DNA of 64,000 bases from Blastomussa wellsi (Eukaryota > Cnidaria > Anthozoa > Scleractinia > Plerogyridae), in the NCBI GenBank assembly GCA_947652115.1, contig OX393566.1:23685082-23749081 (forward strand), written 5' to 3'. Below are positions 32,336-43,865 of this stretch, piece after piece. The notes beneath the pieces are model-generated. The model was given only the letters and a program-made list of their open reading frames with translations. It did no database searches and had not been told where the DNA came from. Position 1 is the first letter of the stretch; the number at the start of each line of letters is the position of its first letter. The translations under genes were made by a program, and so were the position numbers.

Positions 32336-32395
32336 ACCAATCTCGTCCCCAGAGCCCGCTTTTCTTTTGGTCAGCACCAAGAACTGCTGCTTGCG
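32336..32395. repeat. Partial copy of the CCAGAGGCCGCGGTCC repeat
   Basis: Contains CAATCTCGTCCCCAGAGCCC and TTTTGGTCAGCACCAAGAA, matching the cluster at 28290-28775. It abuts the MITE that ends at 32321. Confidence 0.6.
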
Positions 32396-32594
32396 TTGTT
32401 CTCAGCCTGCAATTTGAGCCCGTTGCGTCTCGCGCATTTCTTTACGTTAATTCCGCTGTCATTTATTGAGCCCGCATTGTAAACATGGCGTGCTCGTTGG
32501 CGTTCTTTCAAGAGTTACAAGCCAATAGCGACAGCGCGTCTCCCAGATACTTAAATTAATTACTATCAAAAAAGACAGGTATAATAAGAACGTA

Positions 32595-32680
32595 TCGGAG
32601 AGTCGAACCCGGGTCAAACGCATGACAAGCATGGCCAACGACCACTAGAACACCAGTGCGTTGGCTGCCGGTTAACCAAA
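32595..32680 (-). repeat. tRNA-like sequence (pseudogene or SINE head)
   Basis: On the minus strand there is an A-box-like TGGTGTTCTAGTGG and a B-box-like GGGTTCGACTC about 40 bases downstream, the spacing of a tRNA promoter. The T-arm and anticodon stems do not pair properly, so I do not call a working tRNA. Confidence 0.4.
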
Positions 32681-32691
32681 TTTTTTACGTA

Positions 32692-32816
32692 TATTTAACA
32701 ATTATTCCATGAGCCCGCATTGGATATGAGGTGATAAATAACCAACGAGCGCGTAGCGCGAGTTGGTTATAATCACCTCATATCCAACAAGGGCGAATGG
32801 AATAATTGTTTTAGTA
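32692..32816. repeat. Dispersed palindromic repeat, copy 2
   Basis: TATTTAACAATTATTCCATG is mirrored by ATGGAATAATTGTTTTA. The inner arms TTGGATATGAGGTGAT / ATCACCTCATATCCAA and ACCAACGAGCGCG / CGCGAGTTGGT also pair. Copies are at 17383 (interrupted) and 51548-51674. Confidence 0.8.
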
Positions 32817-33157
32817 AATTCTCAACCTCGGTTATTGTCGTAGGAATTTTAAAACAGTACACATTTTTATATTATTAATAATGCGGACATTTTAGTTTGA
32901 CCTAAACGAAGCGATGCTGTGAAAAGGCGGCAAAATCAGTGGTGCGTTGCTCGCTCTGTAAGTTGAATGGAATAAGTGAAAGGCGAGCGAGAGAAACAGC
33001 TGCTTCTTCGCAAATATTCCTGGCACAATCTCCTTTAAAGTTTTCTTTATCGTGGAGCATATGGACAAACAATGTTGGTTAACGGGAAGATCGGAAATAT
33101 TGCGAAGCTGAACACTGCATTACTTGTACAAGCCAAATCGAGCTTGTTTAGAGCTAT

Positions 33158-33250
33158 ATAATTTGGTTTTATCAACTGGGTTGATAATGTGAATTGGCCA
33201 CCGTAAAGAGATTCAAGAGCTGACGTTTCGAGCGTTAGCCCTTCGTTCCT
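33158..33250 (+). repeat. Penelope-like dispersed repeat, copy B
   Basis: Plus-strand partial copy: ATAATTTGGTTTTATCAACT, GGCCACCGTAAAGAGATTCA, GAGCTGACGTTTCGAGCGTT, ending AGCCCTTCGT. Confidence 0.55.
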
Positions 33251-33927
33251 GTCTAGCGATCTCGCGGTTGATTAAGAACCTGATCAAGACTGATTCCAAA
33301 TTAATTGTGTTGAAACAAAGATGGTTAGCTCAGAACCGATGAATTCCTCTGAAGAAAAGGACAAAGCAAACTGTCACTGAATTGCTGCACGGATCAAAAG
33401 GGAGGAAGAGATTGATCTTTGAAGATAATTTCACTGTGGGAAGCTGATGTTGTTTGTAAAAATTATATACCGTCGCAAAAACATTGCCCCTTCGTCTGCC
33501 ACATTTATTGTGCTCATTTGAAAGCTTGGACCCGCTGGAACTGACAAGCCTTGTCCAGGTAAAAAACTTTACTGGATTGCTAGCCATATTTATGCTGATA
33601 CTCTGTTTTCACTTTCTGGACAAATTTGTGTTGATCAGTTTCGGATCTTCCCGTAAACGCCGTGCTAATATTCACCCCTTTTGTTGTGTATTTACAAGAA
33701 GTTTCGATTAAATGTTTCGCATCGAACTTCATGCTTCTTGGTAGAGTTTACCTGTTTGCTTTAAGGCGAAAAATGCTTGTTTTCATCCAATTTTACGTCG
33801 ACGGAACTTGGCTTCCCGCGAAAAATTTTATATGCTAAACGACATTTGCCGCATTCATTTCCATATAAGGTCAAACGCAGGTATAATGGCTGGTAACCGA
33901 GATCCAGTGAACCAATGAGAAAGCTAG
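33251..33927. other. Intergenic DNA
   Basis: Short frames at 33330-33587 (-) and 33484-33711 (+) overlap and are not recognisable. No gene called. Confidence 0.35.
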
Positions 33928-34177
33928 AATCCACCGTATGCAAAAAGATGGCGACTGGTACATTTACCCATAATTCTTTGAGCGCGAAAATGCTAAAAAC
34001 GCTTATAAAAACGCAAAGAAAAGCACCTAAACTTTCAAACTCGGCAAGTGTAATATTGTTTCTACAAGAACGAATTTCGTGAAATTGTAACTTTCTATAT
34101 ACCTTGTGGGCTGTGTTAGGGTCGCAAGGTATTATGGTGAAATGTACAGCCGCCATCTTTTTTCCTACGGTGGATTG
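33928..34177. mobile_element. MITE with AATCCACCGTA termini, copy 2
   Basis: Same ends as the copy at 26729 (AATCCACCGTATGCAAAAAG and TTTTTTCCTACGGTGGATT) and a shared interior (AGATGGCGACTGGTAC, AGGTATTATGGTGAAATGTA). A 139-residue minus-strand frame runs across it and is rejected as a gene. Confidence 0.7.
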
Positions 34178-34196
34178 CATTATCCGAGGTTGAGAA

Positions 34197-34431
34197 TTTA
34201 CTCAATTTACTAACCCTAAAACCTTAATAACTAACCATAAACAGGCTAACCCTAACCCGTAGGCTAACCGGAGTGCTTAGTAGGCTAACCGAAGCTGTGG
34301 GGCGGTTACTCGGGCGACACAATGTAAACCGAGAAACGAAATCGGTGCGAACGAAAGTTTACAAGAATTCGCGGGTCTTGTAAACTTTCGTTCGCAAAGA
34401 TTTAGTTGCTCGGTTTACTTCGTGTCGCCCG
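34197..34431. repeat. CTAACC-rich stretch followed by a long hairpin
   Basis: 34197-34300 repeats CTAACC-type words (CTAACCCTAACCC at its centre), resembling degenerate telomere-like repeats in interior position. At 34311-34431 the block CGGGCGACACAATGTAAACCG is mirrored by CGGTTTACTTCGTGTCGCCCG, and the inner arm GCGAACGAAAGTTTACAAG pairs perfectly with CTTGTAAACTTTCGTTCGC, so the segment folds as one hairpin. Confidence 0.7.
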
Positions 34432-34759
34432 ACTAACCGGCCCTGGGTATCTCGTAAATGTAATCGCAAACGCCTTTTGAAAATGATTAATTCTTGAAAC
34501 TGAGTTGAAATCTCGATGCCTTTATTTCTGCTGAACACGGGCTGGACACGTTTCAGCGCGCACGGGTTAAAATTCGCCATGTTATCCGTTCCGTTCATAA
34601 CATGTTGATATTCTCAGTAAAAACAAGACAAAAACACAAACAAATAAAGACAATGATAACAACACTTTGACAGTCTTGCCATCTTTTACCCTTGCGACAA
34701 AAATATTTTACAAGCAGTTCTTTGCTATTTTAATTTCATTAGTAACAATTGAAGGACTA

Positions 34760-34924
34760 TACGCCTTATTCCAAAATGGCCTTCATATTCTATTGTTGGT
34801 ATTCAAATTAGCCCTTTTTGCCTCGTTTTTAAGCTCAAAAATCAAAAGAATATTTTATCTTGCACGAGGCAACAAGGGCAAATTTTGTGCGCATAAATCA
34901 GCGGTCATTTTGGGGTAAGGTGTT
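34760..34924 (+). mobile_element. MITE with TACACCTTATTCCAAAATGGC termini, copy 3
   Basis: Starts TACGCCTTATTCCAAAATGG and ends TCATTTTGGGGTAAGGTGTT. The interior matches the copy at 17480 in the same orientation. Confidence 0.75.
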
Positions 34925-35114
34925 TGTTCCAGTTGAGAATTATTGAAGGACATTATACATTTGGCGAGCACCATCTTCCTTGGAAAACAATTGAGAAACT
35001 TGCCAGCAAGAAGTTTAGCAGCAACTCCACTGTAGCGTACAGAACTGGTTCGCAGCCAAAGCTGTTTCTAGTTTCTGATCGATATTTCAATTTGCTTATT
35101 AAATAACTTTGTAT

Positions 35115-38100
35115 TTATTTTTGTTTCTTGGTGACTTTCTTCTTCAGTTCTTGTTTGTACGATAGAATATCACCCTTCCACGGTGTTATTGTCCTCTTTT
35201 CACAAATCCAGATTTCCTTTGCAACCTAGAGAAAGAAAAATATCAGAGCTCCAGGGTTCGTACCTTTTTTTGACTAAAAATTCAACGACGACAAGATTCC
35301 ACGCACTGCAAAATCCAGCGTTAATCATCTGCTCATAGCATGTGGTGTTGTTTATAATGTTCCCACTGTCCTTAGAGAAACTGTTTAAAAATTTACCAAA
35401 TCATAGTTGTCTGTTTTTAAGTTCTTACCTGGTTGATAAGTCTGAAGTCGTGGCTAACTAGCACCATTCCTCCTTCAAAGTCATTGATGGCATCTGCCAA
35501 AGCGTCAATTGTCTCCATGTCCAAGTGATTTGTAGGTTCGTCAAGAAACAAGAGATGCGGCGTCTGGGATGCCAGCCAAGCAAACACCACCCGACAGCGC
35601 TGGCCATCAGACAAGTTACGCATGGGACAGATCTAAATTTTGATTTGAGATGAATCACTGGTTAAAATCCAATCTACAGTGCTACACACCTTACCAACTT
35701 CTGCTGGCTTTCATTTCACATGGCCAATCAGAATGCAACAGCTCACCGCTCATTTGCAGGTTGAGATAATTATGTTTTATTCCCAAGAGTGAATGGTGAA
35801 TGGTAAGGGATTTATATAATGGTGTACCTGGCACAAGAAGTCAGCAAAGTTTTTGTAAATCGCTTCAGGCATTCTGTCCATCGCAGCTTCCCGTTACTGA
35901 GAGCTGCTAAAACTCGGCCTTTTCGGTCATCATTCTTCTAAACCAGGTCAAAATGTTACCTCCAAGTTGCACACAATATGTGACCTTACATAAAATTACA
36001 CACCTTCATATGTTTGCGACTCTGACAATTTAGTTTTCACTAGTTCATAAGCGATTGAATCAAAAGCTAAATCAGAAGAAAATGGAAACACTGATTCTTC
36101 CAACTCCGATTCTGTCGTGCTTGTGACTCCATTTAAGACTCTGATTATCGGTTTTCACTGGGTTGTAAGCGTTCTTACGACTCTGCTTATGACTCTGGCT
36201 CCGTCGCTAGTGAGAACCAGGCTTAAAAAAGCTGTTACTTAAGGTGCGAACTCAAGTAACTGATGCCAACAGTGTTATATGTATTACATGTATATGTTCC
36301 NNNNNNNNNNNNNNNNNNNNNNNNNNNNNNNNNNNNNNNNNNNNNNNNNNNNNNNNNNNNNNNNNNNNNNNNNNNNNNNNNNNNNNNNNNNNNNNNNNNN
36401 NNNNNNNNNNNNNNNNNNNNNNNNNNNNNNNNNNNNNNNNNNNNNNNNNNNNNNNNNNNNNNNNNNNNNNNNNNNNNNNNNNNNNNNNNNNNNNNNNNNN
36501 CCACGTGAGTTCGTGCGGTACGATAGGAGGAACTCTCCATTGAAGGGATCAAAACAGCTTGCGAAAAACATTTTTCACATTCATTAGAACGCAAGGGATT
36601 GTCATGTGATATTTTGGCTGGTGAGCAAGGGCCATCTTGTCACTCAATGAAGCACATTCCCGATTTCGAGGTGATCCACGTAAGATTTATCAAGTCATCC
36701 AGTTCACCAACTTGCCTTGTTTGTTGGGTTCTGGCGGCTTGGTCGCGGAGGAGTCACAGGTCCACTGATGCAATGCTGTCTACTCGAATTCGATGCATTG
36801 CCCTTTTCTAACTGCCAAGTTGGTGAACTGGATGACTTGAGCTCAGTCTTTGCACTACTAATTCTGGTCTCTTTTTCCTGTCCGCCATGTTGTTTTGTTA
36901 TGGGTAAAATCCGGCCCCAAGGCATCTTGGTCTATGGCAGTTTTAGGCCACGGTGTAAAAAATTTTCATTTGCTTTTACTTTCATTTGTTTTCATTTGAC
37001 TTGAATTGACTTGAATTATTGTAATTTTCATTTGCTTTTACTTTCATTTGGTTTCATTTGACTTTACTTTGAATTAAATTACATTTTAGACAAACAGTTT
37101 GTTTTTATTTCATTTTACTTCTGTAATATAAATTGTTTTTGAAAATGAAATAAAATAAAATAAAGCGAATGAAATCAAATAAAATAAACTAAATAAGTAA
37201 AATGAAATATAATATAAAAGAAAAGACGGAAAAACACCGAAAATCCTTATGGCAGCTCTAGGCCACCATACCCCTCTCCCCACCAGTGTGTACAATAAGC
37301 ACAAACCTGTTGTTTTCCTGTCAGCCCGTATCTTCCTATTGCCTTCCGCATGTCCTCCACTTCTTTAATTTCAGGAAAGCATTTCATCATGAATGCAAGG
37401 GCTGACATGTCCAATTCTAACATGTCTTGGAGATGCTGAAAGAAAAAACACTGACTTATACAGACTGAAACAAACAAACAAAAGGTGGTCGTGGTACAAA
37501 ATACACACCAGACACAAAGAGCCTGTCAAATTGAAAATAGCAAATTAGCCAACTTTAGTTAGAAAAAGTTGCCCGTGAGCATACAAACCTTTAATTAAAT
37601 TATGCACAACAGCCATTTTATATGTTCGGCAAAGTCATGTGACAATGTCATGCAGACAGCCTAATAAACTAGCCAACCAGCCTACAGGGTTATATATTAA
37701 AAGATACCTTTTATTGAATATCCCTTATTTATGTGTGTAATAACAACAAGAAGCTGATAATTAAAAGTTCCTTCAAACCTGATGATAACGGCAAATCTTG
37801 AGGTGATTATGCCTTCGTATAAGCCCATCAGTAGGTGTCAATGTTCCATCCAGCAGTTTCAGTAGCGTAGACTTCCCTGCTCCATTTGGCCCCACTAACG
37901 CTATTCTGGACTCCAGGTCAATTCCAAAGTCCAAATTCTTGTAAATAGCAGGCTGGTTGAAGTAGAAAACAATGAACACATTGTGATAATTAGCATAACC
38001 TAGGAGTTAGTGCTCAAATGTTTTTAAACTCATCGCTAATGATGAGCTTGGGAGCTGGTGCCTTAAAGGATAGTGGGGTCCAAAAGCAAGCAGCAGAGAG

Positions 38101-41100
38101 GAGGTATCCATGGCAACCCTGGAAGCGAGAACCACCCCTCAGGCAACCCACTAACCGACACCGTCACACTGATAAAACAATCAGTGGAGATACTTACCTA
38201 TGATAATACTTACCTGACAAGAACACTTAAAATCCTGCCCGCCACCCAATAGGGAGGGAGGAGAGGGAGCGAGAATCTGCAGCTTTCAGCAAAAATGATC
38301 CCAGACGATCAGCAAGCACTTATTGCGATGATCCAATACGATCAGCAAGCAAAGCGACAATGCAAATGCAACACTGGCCACGAACACTGGCCCTTTGGGC
38401 CGCCCCGAAGGTCACGTACTGCAAAGGTGGAGACTGCTGACCGGCTCCGCTCGAGTTTAACTTTGCCTAAATGATATTTAGCCACATTTAAACATGGCAA
38501 CTCATGAGTTTATAATTTCAGGCTCCAGCCCGTACAAAATTGCCGAGATTTTGGCAAGATCTCAGCAACATCTCTGCGAGATTTTGGCCACCAAGGTTTC
38601 TACATGGCTCGCCGAGATCACGTCATGAATCTCGTTGATCTGTGGCAAGATCTAGGCATTGGTGAGTCCTCGACGTGATCACCGGTGATCATGCAGATCT
38701 TGGCATTCTGGCGAGATCTTACCAAGATCTTGGCATTCTCGGTCAGATTTTGATGAAACCTTAGCGATCGCGCCGAGATGGCAGAGATCTCGGCAAGACC
38801 TAGGCAACAATTTTGTATGGGAAAAACTGTCTTTCCAGATCAAAACGGTGACTTACAGCCCTTTGCAGCCCTTCTCTTATCAATTGTTAAATACATGTAC
38901 ATGTACCTTATCTGATCCATAGCTGAAGCTCATGGTTTGTACTTGGACGACAGGAGGAGCAAGCTTACCACAGTCAGGGAAGTAAAATGTCAAAACCTGT
39001 TAACACACACAAATTATCAGAAAATCAACATTAACAGAAGCTCTCACAAGGTGTTAATTCTAAGGATCCTCTGGTGTTGCAAGGTACAGTAGCAGCCCAT
39101 TCATGTGAGACCCTGAAAATATGGCTTATTTAACCTCCATTTCTCTCCCACTAACAACAGCATTTCTGTATTTATTCCACAACTAGATACAGAAAACTCT
39201 TCTTGTGTAAAGGAAATAGATTCAAATCCTGAAGAGAACACTGTTTTGATCACCAATACACCCAGGGTCTCAAAGGGTTTGTAAAAGGCTTCAGACCCAA
39301 AAAGCCTGGTTACAGGTTAATTAAAGTAAGGGGCTCTAGAGAGAAAACTGGTGCGACCCCAGACTTCAGCTCCCCCCCCCCCCACCCCCCCACCTTGGGA
39401 CCCTGATTGTTGAAAATGCCTAGAGCTCGAGTTTGGAAATGAAAGGATTAAGAACAGACTAATTTACATCACCTTGTCCTTGGTGACTCTTTCTGTTAGT
39501 CCATTTGCCATCATCTTGCCAAGAACCTTTTCTTTGCTTTGCGCCTGTCTTGCAAGCTTGGCACTACCATGGCCAAACCTAGCAATGTAGTCCTGTAGAA
39601 TCATAAACAAAGAAAATACAGCTCCAGTGATTTATTTGAGCTTCTTTTAACCTACACACGGTACAACCTATTTACAAGAAATTGAAGTGGATACATGGTG
39701 AGAACAGTTTGTCACCTACATGTTCATACATGAATGGTGAAACTTCACCAAAAACAAATTTAAATTAATTCTCCCAAAGCTATTATATATTTTTAACAAA
39801 TTACTAATATCGAAATTTAAACATCAATAAAATATTAATGATGATTATGATGATCACCGATGATGACAATGATAATGGTGTACCTGGCACAAGAAGTCAG
39901 CAAAGTTTTAGTAAATCGCTTCAGGCATTCTGTCCATCGCAGCTTCCCATTACTGAGAGCTGCTAAAACTCGGCCTTTTCGGTCATCATTCTTCTAAACC
40001 AGGTCAAAATGTTACCTCCAAGTTGCACACAATGTGACCTTACATAAAATTACACACCTTCATATGTTTTATCTGGTCTTGCTCTCTGCTGTACTGTTTC
40101 ATCTGATTTTCCTCAAGTTCTTCTCTTGTTTTGACATAGGAGTCGTAATTACCCTGGATATTAAACAACAAGACCATTAGCATACACGGTAGTTAGCAAT
40201 GGTGTCTTATTGTGTTGGTATTTGGTGATTACTATATCACCGACAGTAATTTATTAGTAAATGCTAGTAACAACAATATGTAGCATCAAACAATTGTCCA
40301 GTCATTGGTAAACTACAGTACATGTAGTTTTGGTCATTAATTTTTTGCAAGGTTGTACATGATCGTTACCATGGCAATATTATATGATCTGTTAAATGTA
40401 AACATTACTTGAGCCCATGCCAACTTGCTCATACATGTACATCTACTCAATCTCATACCTCGAGTCTTCGTTCCTTACGGCGCAGGCTTGACGAAATGAG
40501 CGACTCTCAAAAGTTCTGTTACAGGATCGATTTTGATTGGTTTTGAAGACAATAAAAATGGCCGGAAGTAAAATACCATCTAGTTTGTTGGGTCAAGCTT
40601 TAGAAAAGTAGGCATGCGAATTTCAACCGGAAGTCCGATATTTTCGGACTTGAAATCTGATCTTTACAGGGTCGTTCGTTTCCCGACCGACCCTGGGTAC
40701 GAGGGTGACATCTACTTGAAGCTGTTGGCGCTTAACTCTGGTTTATGTAACAAAAACCAGCTTGGAGTATTTCTACTCCCCTAGATAGGATACAGGTGTA
40801 CATGCACTGTACGTGGATACTGGAAAAATGGCAACTGTTTTCTAGTCATGTGAATGTATATAGGTACCAATCTACACACTTGGGTGGAGAGACGCTCCGT
40901 GAGAGTTTAAAGTGTGACAGGGGTTTCAAAACAAGGTGGCGGCTGCTGGAGTTCCACCGGCTACTTGACTATTATGCCGCCGGCCAAAAAGCTCACTTAT
41001 AACAGCCGTCTACTCTATCAGTCGATGACACCTACTTCAAAACATTTTGAAATCCCTGAGTTTCTTGCCCAACAAAACAACATACAACACTGGCAAGGGC

Positions 41101-43820
41101 TCAAATCACGGACGGTTTGAACCAGAGTCCAGCACATTAACCAATAGGCCACTGCACCTTCAAGCTTTTGTTCAAGAATAAACAACTAAAGGCTAATTAT
41201 AAAACTAGTAAATAATTCTTACCCCATAATATACAAGCTTTTGTTTATGCATGTGTATAATGTTTGTACACACTCCATTAAGGAAATCCTGTGAATGCGA
41301 GATGATCACCAATATCCTCTTGTAACTACAAGGAATGTACACTAAATTGTAAATTATAGTTCTTAAATGTACATGCATCTCTAATTAATAATTAATTTGA
41401 GAAAATGGCACAAGATGTTTAAACCAACAAACTAGTATACTGTAGTAAGAAAATTAGTCTCAGCAAATTACTTTTGACACTCAGTGAAAATTCACTCGCA
41501 TGATGAACCAACAAATTCTACAAAGTCAGTCAGTTGGTTGGTCAATTGGACAGATGGACAGACAGTCATTTAGTCAGCACAGCCATCAGTCTGCTTGGTG
41601 ATGTAATAATAATCATTTGCTACATTTATCTCATTAAAAATTATCTCACTTCTTAAGCTCTTCCTCGAGCCAAACACAAGCATCCAAATCCAGATGGTTT
41701 GTAGGTTCATCCAGCAAAAGAAGTGTTGGTTTCACAAACAGGGCTCGTGCCAGAGCAATCCTCATTCGCCAGCCTCCGGAGAAATCTTTTGTTTTTGTCT
41801 GTTGCATGGAAGGCGTGAACCCTAAACCATTAAGAATTTCAGCAGCTCTTGTTTCTGCTTTGTCAGCATCGAGGTCATCAAGTCTTTCAAAAATATCCAG
41901 TAATCTACAAGAAATGAAATCTTGAGGTTGCTTTACTGTTGAAAGCCTAGTGGTCTACATCAACGTGTATAAAATGGTTGTGTACTGGAAGCAACCCTCC
42001 CAAGTTGGGACCATTTTAGTTGCCATGGTGACCAAAAATTTGGAGCTGACAACTAAATTGTAACAGAAGTCACCAGCTGGCAACTAAAACTGAGAAGAAG
42101 GATTGATCACTTGAGCTAACTTTAGCAACTCAAATTTTTCACTGGCGACCAATCTTAAATAGTCAGTGGCCAAATGGCCACTAAGGAAAAACAAGCGTGG
42201 AGGGTTGGCTGGAAGAGTATAATGAACCTAGGCCCAGTTGTTCAAAGGTAGATTAGTGCTAACCAAGGGTTAAATTTTAATCTGGTTATTTCCTCCTTTG
42301 TTTGAAAGCATTCTACACGATGATTTTTGCTATTCTTTTATGTGCAGTGCTCATCCAATCTTAAATCCTGAAAAAAAACTTTCATACATGTATCTGAATT
42401 CAAATTTCACACTGACTCTGGGTTATCTTAACCCAGCTTTGAACAACCCGACCCTGGTGACTAAGAAACTACATGCACTGTACAAAGTAGTCCATGATGA
42501 CAACTAATAATGCAAAATAGCCAAAAATGACTGGAAAGAAACAAAGACAGCTTTTGAGCTGTTTGTTTTTAGAGCTATACACAATGTATTATCTGCACAA
42601 AATTTTGAGTCCAAAATCAGACAACGATCTCTCGAGTAGGAGGAGAATTGTACACCAAGACAGTTCGTCTCAATGTATTTATTATGCTGGTCTGTAATCA
42701 AACAAGAGGGCACATTACCTCTCACTTCCCTCGTCCCCTTGTTTTGTGAGTTCAGTAGCCTCAGCTTCTAGTCTGGTCCTCTCCTCGTCAACCTCCATAA
42801 CGCACTGCAGCGCTGTCTTATCAGAGGCTTCGATCTCATTCCTAAGGTGAAATATGTCAACGTGTTCGGGAATTGGGATGTCTCTGTTTCCAATTGTTTC
42901 TAACATGGTGGATTTCCCTGCACGGAGAAAAACAGGAACCAAAAAACAATTACAATTCTACTCACAATGATTTTACCTGTGAAACAACACTGCAACAGAA
43001 AACAAATCTTTTCAGAGTAACAGGAAGATTGGCGACGTATTAACAGTTTCTCTAGAATGTACATGTACATGTATTTTATGTGTTATTATTAATAATAAAA
43101 TCATGTTAGTAAATAAATCAAGGATCCTTGCTAATTATTTTCACACCAAAAAAAGTCAGTTTGGCCATTGTTTGTACAGTGGAGTCCTGACTTTTTGGGT
43201 AAAAACAAACTGTGAAATTCTGTATACCTTGTTCTTTATAAACATGCGCACAGAAATAACATTTGCAATACGGTGGGCAAAAACAATCTACAGTGTATGT
43301 GTATACTTCATTCTATCAACGAGCACAGAGAAATAAAATCTGTGCTACAGTGGCCAAAAACAAACTATGTACAATGCAGAGAAATGACACATGTGCTACG
43401 GTGGACAAAAACAAACTATGGGACATTTGTAAAATAGGATATAATTTTAGAAGGACCTTAATAGGCCACTTCGGAAAATACTGGCCATGATAACACTTTT
43501 TGTTTGCCCCCCCCCCCCCCTGTCTCCTGGGACTTACAATGGTCCCAAGAGAAAACAAAAACTATGCTTAAATGCAAAATTTTGCAGTACAAACAAAGAG
43601 TGTTATTTTGGAATGATCTAAAGGACTGGTAAAATCGTACAATCAGAGAGTGATTTTGGAAAGATCTAAAGGTCAAACCATAGAATTGATAGAATCAGAA
43701 GAAGAGTACAATTGGAGATTTACTATTAGAACAATCTTTTAGTAAAATCATAGAATTACAAACTTAAGTAGCAGATGGAGAATTAGAACAATCGTAACAC
43801 CTGAGTCCAGTTTTGTATAG

Positions 43821-43865
<45 letters not shown>

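Larger units (their letters stand above)
35633..37306 (-). other. ABCF2 intron 9, with assembly gap
   Basis: Holds the second member of a near-identical 198-base duplication (35816-36014), GACTCTG-rich sequence at 36014-36225, the N gap, and an AT-rich block of TTTTCATTTGCTTTTACTTT repeats at about 36965-37080 followed by AAATAAAATAAA-type simple sequence to 37215. Confidence 0.7.
40154..41222 (-). other. ABCF2 intron 4
   Basis: Holds a MITE (40459-40708), a dispersed repeat at 40918-41045, and SINE-like fragments (CTTGGAGTATTTCTACTCCC at about 40762 and AGTCCAGCACATTAACCAAT at about 41128) that match the SINE at 52665-52925. Confidence 0.55.

Noticed and set aside
33761..34180. 139-residue minus-strand frame
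   Set aside because: Overlaps the second copy of the same MITE and has no homology I recognise.
36235..36594. Open frames crossing the N gap
   Set aside because: Their length comes from unknown bases translated as X.
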